Positions 51,149 to 63,400 of a DNA stretch of 64,000 nt are shown piece by piece; the stretch's first letter is position 1, and each line of letters starts with the position of its first letter. A program made the translations under genes and the position numbers. This DNA comes from Onchocerca lupi. Lineage: Eukaryota; Nematoda; Chromadorea; Rhabditida; Onchocercidae. A model generated the notes under the pieces. It made no database searches and was not told where the DNA came from. It saw only the letters and a list, made by a program, of their open reading frames with translations. The stretch is taken from the NCBI GenBank assembly GCA_028564675.1, contig JAOVVO010000301.1:1-64000 (forward strand), read 5' to 3'.

Positions 51149-52519
51149 TTCCATTTACAGTCACGTGTTGACGTAGTACTGTTGAATTGCAGTAAAATCT
51201 TTGAAGCTTCTAAACGTTAACACTTAAAGTTACGGAACTTGCGCCTGGAAATGGTTTGCTGGTACTGTAGAAAATTGGATTACGCTATAATCATTGAAAC
51301 ATCATCTTTTGAATGCTAAGCGTGTTTGATACTGCCGAATTTGATTTTTTTTTTCTTTTTTTTGCAAATGGTCCCTTACTCGGACTACTCATGAAAATTT
51401 TTCTCCGTATGTGGATTTTGTCCAGGTGTTTGTCTTGTAAAGTTGATTTTGTATGTTCGTAACTGTTTTGCTTGTACTAATAGTTTAACAACACCGCTGG
51501 TAATTTTTTCTCCAGCAATATTACCATTTTTGGAATAAATTTCAGTCTGCAATACTGTGTGTTTTCTTCAGTTCCTTTTTTACCCATTTTCTTGTTCTCC
51601 AAATTTTATATAATTAATCTTAAATTAGGCAGAAAATGGCCAGTTTTAATTGGAATTTACATCCTTCGTCATCTCGTTGTAAATTTGCGGCCTTCTCATG
51701 AGGTGCGGATTTTCATTTTTCATCTGTTTGATTTATTCATTTAAAAGTTATCAGTAAATGGATAACTCATTGGATTTATCACGTTCATTTTTCCTCATAT
51801 TGTCAATGAAATTTTTACTTCAACTGTGACTGGAGAATGTTCATTAACTTGATTATAATTTGACCAAAAAGTCATCATTTTTTCGTTGGCGGACAAGGTA
51901 GATACTGATTCTTGGTTTGCTCACTTTCATGTAAGCCCATTAATTGTTCTGAATGAATATTCAGATTCCTTTATTGCTTTGGCAGGATATGTCATAGATA
52001 GCTATTTCTTTTCATCTTATATTTTCTTATATTAAACTTATTAAGATAGAAAAAGTTTTGAGACAGATCCGAAATATACTGTGTTCCATTGTTGTGTACT
52101 TGATGCTTAACAGAAGTTGTATTCTGCATTATTTGCTTTCTTTATTTAAATTTAAAATTCTTTGTTGATTTTATTTGGATATCTCTTAAAAAGGAAATCA
52201 AAATAAAAGTTATAGTTGATTGTCAAGTCGATTAAGTGGCTCTTCTCCATTTTTTTTTTTTTCGTGATCTTTCAAAGAAAGTTTAATTTTTATTTAGAAA
52301 GAGTTCCTAAAAGAATTTCTGAGTGGTAGAATCAGTTAAGTGGAAGTTGCGAAGTTTGAGACTTTGTGTGCGATTCCCAAAGTGGATTTGTTGAAAATTT
52401 AATGCTAGTTGTTGCGGGAAATGAAATGGATGGGAAGCAGAAACAATCTACTGTTGCTATGATGAAAGATCAATCGAGAGAATCGGGATATAGAGCATCG
52501 TGTTAATAATCTTTGACGT
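51149..52519 (+). other. Intergenic space between pig-1 and ALKBH6
   Basis: About 1.37 kb of T-rich sequence with no exon chain. The 51559-51744 open frame is hydrophobic and lacks splice context. Several AATAAA hexamers occur (for example 51534-51539), but they are too far from the stop to assign firmly. Confidence 0.5.
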
Positions 52520-53994
52520 ATGTGGAGCAGTTCATCATCCGACAGATTTATGGCCAGAAAAGTATGCATTGTATGAAATTGTTTTACTATAACCTTGTTT
52601 TGTTCTTTTTAGGCTATTTTTCATTAGAGAAATGTTTTTTCTTTTTTTGTATGTACTGGAAATTATTTAGGTGCCACCAACTATTCGATATATTCCGGGT
52701 TTTATCACTGAGGAAGAGGAGAAATTTTTTCTTTCCAAAGTATATTCAGTGCCGAAACCGAAATGGCAGCAACTTCTGAACAGACGCTTGCAAAATTGGG
52801 GTGGTATTGTGGGCAAAGAATTTCTAATTCGGGATAGCGTTATCCCTCCGGTATTCAATGCATTTCTTGGAATTACTGAGCTTTTAGGTTGCAGTTTGAA
52901 GAAACATTCGCCTGTGATAGATCATTTGCATGAAGTGATAATCTCTAATCTACCATATACCGTTTGGTAAAGATATATTCGGTAGATGGACGTGCTCTGA
53001 TATCCAATTAGATCATCATATTTGTTCAGTTTTGTAAAAGTACTAAATATCTTCTAAACTTTCTTAGTGGCTTGACTCCGTTATCGACAAGCTAATGGCG
53101 CTCGGTGATACTTTTCCTCCAGATAGACGTCCAAATCATGTGCTAATTAATGAATATCTTCCTGGACAGGGCATTATGGTTTGTTTCCAGTTTTATTGAA
53201 CATGTTCGTCAAATTTTTGTTATTTCTGGTTCCGAATACAGATTTTGCTGCTTTAAATATATATATGATTTAAATATATGCTGATTTAAATATATGCTGC
53301 TTGCATCACAACGTTGTATCCTTTTTTAGGCACACACGGATGGTCCTGCTTTCTATCCGATGATTACCACAATTTCACTGGGTAGTGATGTAGTTGTTGA
53401 TTATTATAAACCTATAGATTCAAAGGTTCGATTCACTTTATTATATTTCTGTCAAGATTTTTTTGAATTCTATTTTTAAATCTTGCTAATTCTAAGTTTG
53501 AGAAAATCAGAAAAACTATGAATAAAGAACGTAAAATTTTTGTAGCGAAATAACATCAAGGAAGAGCGTTACCTTGGTTCTATATTTCTTGAGCAACGTA
53601 GCTTAGTTGTTGTTAGCGATGATGCATATGCAAACTGTTTGCATGAAATTGCGGATCGACCGTTTGATGTCATCACCAGTCATATTTTTAATCTTGAAAG
53701 TATTAACAGACGCATCGGCGAAGTCATGAATCGTGATCTCAGGTCCATCTAAAATTTTGGAATTAGGTTTTCTGAAATGCTCATATTTGATACGACAGTA
53801 CTTAGGATAGATACTGTGAATTTTTCTCAGTGCTATCTTGTATGGTTGTATTTGATGTAAATGCCGTCATTAGGTAATATTTTACACTGAATAATCGAAC
53901 GATGATTGTTCACTTTTTCAGGGTATCGTTAACAATTCGCAATGTTCCAAAAGTGAGCAAGATCACTGCAGCTGATCTGATCATGAGACAATAG
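52520..53994 (+). CDS. ALKBH6: ALKBH6, AlkB-family Fe(II)/2-oxoglutarate dioxygenase
   Basis: A non-haem iron dioxygenase of the AlkB family, thought to act on nucleic acids; the substrate of ALKBH6 is less certain than for its relatives. Six exons: 52520-52561, 52671-52850, 53068-53178, 53330-53425, 53546-53742 and 53922-53994; 232 residues, close to the family size. PTIRYIPGFITEEEE and PKPKWQQL...RRLQNWGG form the N-terminal part. The core has NHVLINEYLPGQGIM, then AHTDGP with iron ligands His113 and Asp115, YPMITTISLGS, the second iron histidine His176 in NCLHEI, and Arg215 in RVSLTIR for 2-oxoglutarate. The short first exon (ATG at 52520, 14 residues) is the least certain part; it was chosen for phase and for its GTATGC donor. 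A poly(A) signal lies at 54117-54122. Confidence 0.94.
53248..53297. repeat. 16-bp tandem repeat in ALKBH6 intron 3
   Basis: Two exact copies of TGATTTAAATATATGC (53266-53281 and 53282-53297) follow a degenerate third copy from about 53248. The tract is entirely intronic. Confidence 0.85.
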
Positions 53995-56443
53995 TTTTCG
54001 TTAATTTTTTGGCAGTTATAGGTCATATTGATTTAAAAATTTTTTGGTTGGATTTTTTTTCATTTCATGTCTGGTTGAAGTATTCTTTTTTTTTCATTGG
54101 TTTAATATATTTTTAAAATAAAAGTCTACTATTTTTGCTTCAGTCTTAATGTTCTTCAGCTGTATCGTAAAGTTTATTGTAACTTTATCTCATCTTACTT
54201 GTTTCTATTTGGATATGTGATGGTAATTCAATTTTGAGCTTGTTATTGTCTTTCATTATTCTCATATTTGTTACTATTATCTTTGTGAAAAAACCAAACA
54301 TGAATATTAGTTTTGCTGATTGTAAGCAGTTCATTTCATCAATTAATTTTTGAACTTCAAATCATATAAAAAACAAAATTTTGAAGCAAATCTTGAAATA
54401 GTGAATTGATCAACCAGAACTATTCCTTAAAGTTAAATTCTCGAGAACTTACGTTCAGAACAGTTAGAAGTTTCAGTTGCGTGAGAGTTTCAGGATTTAC
54501 AAGTTTTAGGAGTTAGGATTTGTTTTCTTGGGAAACAGAAGGGTTACCGCAGAGAGGGCAAGTGATCGAGGATGAGAAAAGCGGTCATTTTGAAAATTGC
54601 AATTGGGGTAATAAGATTGATGGTTTTTAGTAATAGTTAACGGTTCACTAGCTCCGTAAATGTGAGTGCGGTAAAGTTGTGTTACTCTGATTGCGCAATA
54701 TCATATAGTGAACATTTGGTGCATGAGGTGACAGTTGAGAGCTTGATAGCTTGACCGTGCCTTCCTTGTTTGACAGAGACTAAACACCGCAACCATATGT
54801 CATTCGCGAGCTGGCTACTATCAGCATCTTGGATTGTGTGCCTTATTCGAATGATACCGACCTCATCGTTATTTGGAAATTCCAAATATCAAGCAAATGA
54901 AGTTAGATCGAGGAAGTTGTTTATCTCCTGAAATATGCTGCAAATACTCCACTTAAGAAAAATTAAGCTGACTATTTCGCATTGGGCATTACATTGTTTA
55001 GCTGTAAATATATTGAGCGACTAGCTGGGCATAATTTCGCGCTGAAATAGAATGATGGTCTGAAATTTGGCTTTTTTCTGATATTTTAGACAGATATTAT
55101 TGTTCGAAAATTAGAGTTCTTAGGCCAAGTAATTATTGGTGAATGATGTGCTGAAATATTTCAACTATTTGGTGGTTTTTACTACCTTTTGTCGTTGTTG
55201 AACTTGTTATTTTTATTCATTTCAGGAAAATGAAATAACTAGTTCCTTACTGAAATAAAAAAAAAAAAAAAACTACTGTTGGCTATTTGAAACTATTTTC
55301 CATCAAATTGCGACCTGAGAACACACCTATTACCATATGAAAATAAGCAGAAATTTGAGCTAGTTCAAGTCATCTGTTTGGTGAACTCATTGACCTCTTC
55401 TCCTTGTCTATCTGGAGGGCAGCAATAGGAATTTGGATTGGAGCAAAGATGTTTATAATTTGGTAATCAAGTCGATGATTGCCTGGCCAACAGATGAAGT
55501 AATTTGTTTATTCCAGTGAACAACACAGTTCATACAGTAATCAGACCCTATTATATTAAAGTTTTCTTGATTCTAGTTGCTGCTTTGTTCTCGTTCATGA
55601 AATTTTTTTAAAACTAAAAGATGAAAAAATTGAGAAACAAAGTGACTGCTTATGATATAATGTAAAACCATGAATCATGTACATTGTAAATTGGAATCAT
55701 CGAGAAAGCAGAAAATAAATTTTTAGAATCATTTAAAAATAATTGATTTTGCATTTCGCATTTGTTGGGCATTCAAATTTTGAAAGAATTTCAATTCCAG
55801 TTTGTTTACTGATAGTACCTGAGGATTCTTACAATATTATATGAAATAACAAAATATCTTGAGTTCCAAAAGAATAGCTGGGAATGATTTTCATCGTGAT
55901 TTCTTATCAAAGGAATTAACAATATACGAAAATGCAGGATGATGAATCGAATTAAAATTAAATGTAGGAGAAAAATCAAAATTAAAATTATTTCTAAATT
56001 TCTTGAGCAATGATCTTAGCAAAAATACGCGAAAGGCATTATTGGCGAGTAGATTGGAATGAAAATGAGGAGGAGTGGTTGAAGCTACCGTAATCTGGAA
56101 GACGCTTAAAAGTAATCCATAGGAGTAATTTGACCAAAATGAGAAGGTCCAACCCCTTATTCAGTTTGTTTGCATGTGTTTTAAGAAAGTAATAAAGTCA
56201 TTCTGGATTGGTAGGATCATCTTAGTGGCCTAGTGCATTGTTAGAGCTAATCCGCCAAGATTCAGAAGGACTCTGCGGTAAATCACAGTTGTTCTGTTTA
56301 GAGATTCCTTTGTGGTAACCAAATGTGCTGCAGGAGAATTAAATTAGGGTGAATTTGTTGCTAGCATTAAGTCTTACGTATTTTAAAGTGTAATCCAGGG
56401 AACACCCGTAATCCAGGAAACACCCGACAACTTTCCTCTGATC
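53995..56443 (+). other. Intergenic region upstream of unc-30
   Basis: About 2.4 kb without a recognisable exon. It begins with the ALKBH6 3' UTR. A poly(A) run lies near 55257-55272. The last part should contain the unc-30 promoter and possibly an untranslated 5' exon. Confidence 0.5.
54117..54122 (+). terminator. Poly(A) signal AATAAA for ALKBH6
   Basis: A canonical hexamer 123 bases past the ALKBH6 stop on the coding strand, and the nearest good candidate. Confidence 0.5.
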
Positions 56444-59400
56444 ATGGATTTAGAAACAAATCATCTGGAACAACAGGAACAGCCCCACAATCTTCCAGGC
56501 TTCCCCGGACATTTGATTAGGACAAACATCGTTCCTTCTATATTGGACGCTTCAGCTGTTGCAGCAAATGCAGCTACAAACATTGCTGCTAATACTGTAA
56601 GTACTACAACAGCCACAGCGTTACTGTTTGATAGCACCTCGTTGAGCATTGCTGCCAGCAGTGATACCTTAACAGTAACCGGAGCTATCTGTCCACCACC
56701 ATCTAGCTCCTCATCCAGCATTTTCTCCACTGCTCAACATGATATCTATCGATTACCAAATGTTGGTGCTGTTAACCAAAGTACCACTGCTCTGAATAAT
56801 ATTGCAGGAAAATTACCGAAAAGTATGTTTTATTACTAATTTAAAATTCATTCCAAAATACTTCAGTTTGAGGGATTATGAAATTAGCGATTTATCTTAG
56901 ATTTTCTGTTGAAATTTACTGTCCAAATTCATCTTTGAAATATTCGTCTGTCTGAAAGTATTTGCTAATTTTAAAATCAGTATACGTAACTGGAAGAAGT
57001 TTTTGTATCTATTAATAAAATTCAAGAACCTTATCATCAATAAATTTGACGGAATTTGCATATTTGCGCATGTTATTTGTTATAATAGTCACCAACCTGA
57101 AAAGTGCTGCATTCAAAATCTAATAGAATGTTGAGAAAATGATTTGCACTCAATCACATTTTTTAATGCATTTGATATTGATAGTGCTTCGTCATTAATA
57201 AATTTCTCGATTCATCTGGATCTTTCTTAATTTGTAGACTTTTTGTTCTGAATTCCCAAGAATTTTAATTAAACGATTTCCAAAGGTGCAGTTTTTGTTC
57301 TAGATATAACTGAAAAATTTCACATTTAATAAAGTAATTCAGCAGTATCCAAATATGAGATTGCTTTACAGATATCGCTATTCATTTCCTTTTATAATTA
57401 CGAATTTGTTCTGAAATCAAGAAAAGATGAAATTCAAATGAAAGATGTATTCTTGAAGTTGATAAAGTATATTTCATTTGAAAAATTACGGAAACACGTC
57501 TATTGCTAAGCTAGGGTAAATAAAATAATTTTATAACCGAAAGATAAGCCAAAACTCTTCACAATATCGAATCATCGTCATCCTCTGATATAAAATTTAC
57601 ATCAATTTTTCATTGATTCAGCAGAAATCTTATAAAAGGTACAAGCGCGCCTACCAAAATTGTATCGTCGCTTTCAATAATCCATTGGTACCTTTTTCTA
57701 ACGTTCTTGGTAGTTTAGAAATTCTTCTCATTTAGCTGCTAAAAAAGTAAAATTTCTAGTAGAAGATGGCAAAAAAGAGTATGATGCATCATCGAGAAGT
57801 ATTGAATGTGATGGAAATTCTAATGCATCTCCGGATACTTGTTTGATTAGTAGCCAGAAACCACGCAGACAACGTACCCATTTTACAAGTCATCAGGTAA
57901 ATTTATGATCGCCTAAAGTTCTATATTTTCTGTTATATTCTAATTCAAAAATATGATGTCGAAGAAAAATCGCAATCTTGAAAATACATAGCACATGTTT
58001 GAAATGAAATTTAACGAATTGCTTATTATATAATAATTTAAAATGTTGAATTTATGAACAAAATTCCTCCCACTGTTTTACAATCCTAATAATTGTTTTG
58101 CAGCTAACAGAGTTGGAAAATTGGTTTTCACGGAATCGTTACCCAGACATGGCTACAAGAGAAGAAATTGCATTATGGATCAGCCTCACGGAGCCACGAG
58201 TCCGTGTGAGTTCCCAAAAAAAATTTTCTGTGTAATTCAGGATTGAATAACTACGATCGTCCATTTCCTACTAAGATGTGATTTTTGATAATTTATGAAA
58301 ATTCCTATCACTTTTTTATAGAAAAGGCCTTTTAGTTGCGCTAAATTAGCTTCAATCGAAACAATATCTTCACTTCAGAACCTTGAGATATAGCAGTTCT
58401 CAAAACCCTATAATTGAAATGTGTAATTTCTGTCACTTCTAATGAATTGAAATCCCAAGTGGCAGCAGACTCTGTCTTTCTTGGCTGATTAAACTAACGC
58501 ACTATCAACGAATCATCAACATCACAGTCATTGCTATGATCTCATCATCTTAAAATCATTATTACCATCATGTCCCTTATCATTGCCATAGTTATTAACA
58601 CAAATATTGTTATCCCTATTAGCATGTCAATATCATTCACATAGTCAACAGCTACTATTGCCAAGAAACAATAACAACAACCCAATTTTAATTAGGAATT
58701 CAATTTTCCTATGTTCCTTACTATACTTATTCTATTTCCTTATTGTCAGTAACTAAACTAATGAAAGGAACTTATTGATCTGATTAACCTTGTGCTTGCT
58801 TCAGATTAGTCTGTCGTTCTTTGAAGGTAAGTATTGGCGAATATTCTTATCAGACGTATTATCTTTCAAAATTTAGGGTCGTGATTCCATGTTCAGAACT
58901 TGAGAACGGAAATATTTTCAAAAATTGCAAATTAAAAAACACGAATATTTTGCAAACAGCCAAGGGACATTCAAGGCTTACGGTAACTAATATTTTGGAA
59001 GTCTAGCCACAGCGTTCAATTTTAGAGTACAGATGAATGAGCATTGTCTTTATTGGCATCTGAAAGCATAGCCATCAATTCCTGCTTTTATGTTTCCCAC
59101 TAATGCCATGTAAATATCATCCGAGAGTTTCGATTTTTTCTAAAGCCTTAATGCAGTTTATGAAACAGTGTATTAGAATTATGAAATAGAGGAAGATTTC
59201 TGAAAAGATAATACCTAATAACTTTTAAAAAAAGAAAATTTGGATTTTGGTAAAGATTAAATTGTTCAATTCCATCTAACTTCCTCAGTTCTCTTAATAC
59301 TTCGCCAATCTTTCCGCTCTTTCATACCAATCAATGTTCATCATTGCTTAAATATAATAAAATATTAAAATATTTCTTAATTATCTCGTAAAGTTCATGT

Positions 59401-60327
59401 ATTAAATCTAAAAAACTTTAATACCATTTGCGTTCCTCAATAAGTTTCAATTTTGATCGAATTATTGAATAGTTTATTGGGATAAATCGATTGTGCTTCT
59501 TTTCAAGGTATGGTTTAAAAACCGACGAGCAAAATGGCGTAAACGAGAGCGTCATTTGTTAACTTCTGATTTCAAGAGTTTTCAGCCAACCGGTTGTTTT
59601 TCGCAAACCCTTTTACCGACCCATCCACAGGTAACAAGGTTCTTACATTAATTTAACTTCCTTTCCTTTAGCTTAATTTTGTTGTTAAAAATTCTTATTT
59701 TAGTTGTTCGGAATTTTTTGAAAAACTAGCCTTTCAAGTATTCAAATTTTATTGCAGCTTGACGATGTTTATGGCTCCTCGTCTTGGCAAGGTTATTCTA
59801 CGAGAAATCCGAACACTGCTTTTGGTTGGGCCTTAAAAACACAGGTAATTCATACTTTACTTAAAAAAAAAGAATTATAGAAGTGGCAAATCTGTAAATC
59901 AAAATAAATTGGTTAGCCAAATTAAATTTAAAAAGAATCCGGCGTATTTATTTCTTGAAACATTCAATCGACTCACAACATCTATTCTTTAAGATCTTTG
60001 GTTATAAAGTTTTATATTATTTTTTTATTTACTATTTTTTAAAAGCTGAATTTTAATTTATAGGGACCGCTGCAACATACTTTCCCTCAATTGATGACTC
60101 CGACATCCAACAATGCGACATCTTTGCCACGTTTTGCTCCTGCTCAACCGCCATTTTACGCAGCCAGTACTACAAGTACCACAAACCTGATGTCAAAAGA
60201 TGATAAATTCAAGTTACACTCTCAAGGATACTGTTCTTCTGTCATGCACATGCCCACTTCTGGTACCCAGTCCCAACAGGCCAGCAGTTTTTCAGTCCAA
60301 TCATATCAATACAATGGTCCGCTATAA
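56444..60327 (+). CDS. unc-30: Pitx-class paired-like homeodomain protein UNC-30
   Basis: A transcription factor that in C. elegans specifies GABAergic type D motor neurons. Six exons: 56444-56822, 57736-57896, 58104-58205, 59508-59630, 59758-59844 and 60064-60327; 371 residues. The homeodomain spans about residues 170-230: RRQRTHFTSHQ, LTELENWFSRNRYPDMATRE, EPRVR and VWFKNRRAKWRKRERH. Lys218 in WFKNRR is the position-50 lysine that defines bicoid/Pitx DNA specificity. The N-terminal 125 residues are rich in Ala, Thr and Ser. The C-terminus is Ser/Thr/Gln-rich, and I see no OAR motif of the kind found in vertebrate Pitx. The ATG at 56444 is the first in frame, but an upstream exon cannot be ruled out. 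Introns 1 (913 bases) and 3 (1.3 kb) are the largest. Confidence 0.95.
56823..57735 (+). other. unc-30 intron 1
   Basis: AT-rich intronic sequence with no nested gene seen on either strand. Confidence 0.6.
58206..59507 (+). other. unc-30 intron 3, splitting the homeodomain
   Basis: The 1.3-kb intron lies just before the VWFKNRR codons. It contains a CAT/ATC-rich stretch around 58490-58680 and no supported nested gene; the 58821-59006 frame has no domain. Its size and place in a developmental regulator make it a candidate site for cis-regulatory elements, which is inference. Confidence 0.5.
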
Positions 60328-60466
60328 AACTGCAATTCAGGATTGTCGCACAACCACAGAAAGTGTCACAGCGTCCTTCGCGATAGGTATTGTGATATTA
60401 ACTAGAAAATCAATCCATTTTCCATATTCACGCATTTCATTTCTTCGTTTTCCATAAAACTGCAAC

Positions 60467-60498
<32 letters not shown>

Positions 60499-63400
60499 TT
60501 TCTGTGCAGTTGCAGCGATCCATTACTATGCATTCTGCTTCGCTGTAAGAATTTACTATTAAATCATTTCTCTGAAAAATTTCCAGAGATTTAGTTTTTG
60601 TAAAATTCGTAATTTCGGTGTTTCCATTTTTAGTTTTCTTTTGAATTCTGCTTATAAACTCCTTCAAAAGCCAGATATCTCAATTACGTATTCCTGTAAT
60701 TTTTCACATCGCATGAAAATATTTTTACAACTAACTTTATTATATTACCACAATTCATGACTGCATATACCAGCTGTGAATTTATTGTGTGGTTTAGAAT
60801 TTTAAATAACTATCGGTCAAATCTTCAAATCGCAATCACTTGCAAAATATAACGAATTTCTTACTCTCATTACCAATTAGATAATCTAAATCACATGCAA
60901 TTTTTTAAATCCATCATTTTTTATCGCTCTTAAATGATTTATTTTACTTCTCTTCGAATGAAAAACAGACGAAAAAAGCAGTCATTGACTTGTTGTATTT
61001 TTTCACAGTCTCTTTGAACAAAATATTTCGACTGCTTGCAGATCTAGCGTGTTTTTTTTTTAGAACTTTCGGAGATTTCCAGATAGATTGATAGAAGAAT
61101 AATTCTTGGTGAAAAAGGATTGAATTACGGTTGTTAAGGAAGTAGTGTGATATCTTATTCAATATCCATCAACTAACATTATATTTTGTTTATCTCATAA
61201 ATCTTTTTGCAGCATTAAATCTTGGAAAACATAAAAAGTTGACACTAATAAAGTAGATGAGTTCAATTGAAAATTAATTTAGTAGATTCAAGTAAAACAT
61301 TCACTTGTGACCCGAAATTGATTCAAAAAATGAAAGATAGTATGTAAGATCTGAAAATCAATAATTATTGACTGTGAAGAAGAATATATAAATTAAAAAT
61401 AGAATGCTTCTCATAACTGTTTGTAACAAATTTAAGCTTTGTCTTTGCACTAGATAAACCTTTGTTTTAATTTAGAAATCCCAAAGATTAGTTATACTTT
61501 CTACTACAAATTTCTTTGCATTTTAATGCCTCTTTTCCATAAATATTCCCACTGAACAACATATTACGCACTAAATAAAAACTGTGATTTGCTTTTGAGT
61601 TATTAACTTTAATTGTTCATGAAAATACTCGATATGTTCTCGAAATTAAATTTAATTCATAAAATTGCGTCATACTAAATGACGAAATGACGATTAGTTG
61701 TGCTGCGTAATGATTGCAAATGATTTGGAAAAACTATAAAGTGATGAAAAATATAAAATTCTACTTTAAATAAGTAAATAAATTGCACTCAAAGATACGA
61801 AAATCAATTCGTCACCAAACTTAAACATAAATTAATTAATAGCAATATGTAGAAAGCATTACGTAAAGAATTTTTAATTAGTTTACTAATCGATTGAAAG
61901 TATTACTTTTTTCACATTATATCCTATTTTGCAGCAGCAAAGTGATGCAGTTTATCATAGGTTCCTTCAATATTTATTTTTTAAATTAGTCCAGAACTTC
62001 TCAAAGTTAACTAATTTCAAATTTTTTTCGACTTATTTTATCAAATCAATCGATCAAGAGATTAAAAAACTTCTCACCATTGCAATTTGAAAGAAAATTT
62101 TCTTTCGTAGATTTTTTGCTTCCGAATGATGATAATTACTGCGTAATTTTCTACTATTTTTCCTTTTAAGCATGATTTTAGAAAGCCAAAAATCCAAAAA
62201 CAAACAGAATTAGTCAACACGAAAATATTTGTGGACAAAAGGAAAGTATAAGTTTTGTCATCCAATAGGTATTCCTTGTTAAAAAAAAAAAATTCAAGTT
62301 TTTTGTTTTGGTTTTTTTCTGTTCAAATAAAAACTTTCTTCTCTCCTGCGAAATTTCTGAAAAAATAAGGTATTCATGACTTGGAAGAGTCCTCTTATAA
62401 GATAGTTCATTTCGATTTTCAAATTTTAATTCGCGAAACAGTTCTCATGTTATAATTGCGCACAAATAATAGCAGTGTATGATTCTAAAGCGGTGTGATT
62501 ATTCAGGAAGAAGTCGTTGCTGGAAATGTAGTGCTTTTTTTTAGCTCAGTTGCCTTGGCAAATTTTAATAGAAAATGAATAAGCTGATGATGTAATTAAA
62601 TATGCTCGCAAAGAGAGTTCTTTGGATAATTCAGATAAAAAAAGAATTAGCGAGCATATGTTTTTCGTTATTATTGTCAGAGTGCATTAAACTTCAGGCA
62701 TTTAATAAGCAACCGTCCATTTTCTATAAACTTCCTACATCGATTGCCTTCTCGTTACTCCGAAAATTCTTGTTTTTTTTTTTTTTTAAACTCGAAGATT
62801 TGTCATGTTTGTTTGCTTTTAAATAGGTAATTCATTTACGCTTTGAAAAAAGCGCATCAAGAGATTAGTAAAACATAAAAATTCTTCTGTTCCCTTGCTT
62901 ACGCTTTATGCTAAAAAAGTTGTAAACCTTTTACGAAATCTATTGATATACATATGGTTTCTGATACTTCACACGAATCTAAGGCTTTTTTTTTTTCGTC
63001 TATTCTAAAATGCTTCACTTTTATTGCCTTTTTGTTAATTTCCTCAACTCTAACCTACTATTAATTAAGTTTTGCTATCATGTATCTTAGTTCATTATAC
63101 TTGAAACTTTTTGGAACCAGCATTTTTGCTTTTTGCAGAGCAATAATTGAAATGGACATATGGCTTTTGTTAGTTCCAACGGTGGTGCTGTTATTGCTTT
63201 TGTAGGGCAATTGGTTATCCCCGTAAGAATAGCCATTGAAATGAAAAAATTGAATATTTCGCTTTAGAAATTTCTATTAGTCGATCTAACTGCTTTTGAA
63301 AGAATAAATAATTGATAGGAATTTGTAACGGTTGATAGAAATTAAAAGTCCTTTTGCTAATTCTTAGTATCAAAAAGTGAATTCAATACTTAAACAATTT

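Noticed and set aside
52320..52400. tRNA-like TGCGATTCCC string
   Set aside because: No matching acceptor, D and anticodon stems could be drawn around it.
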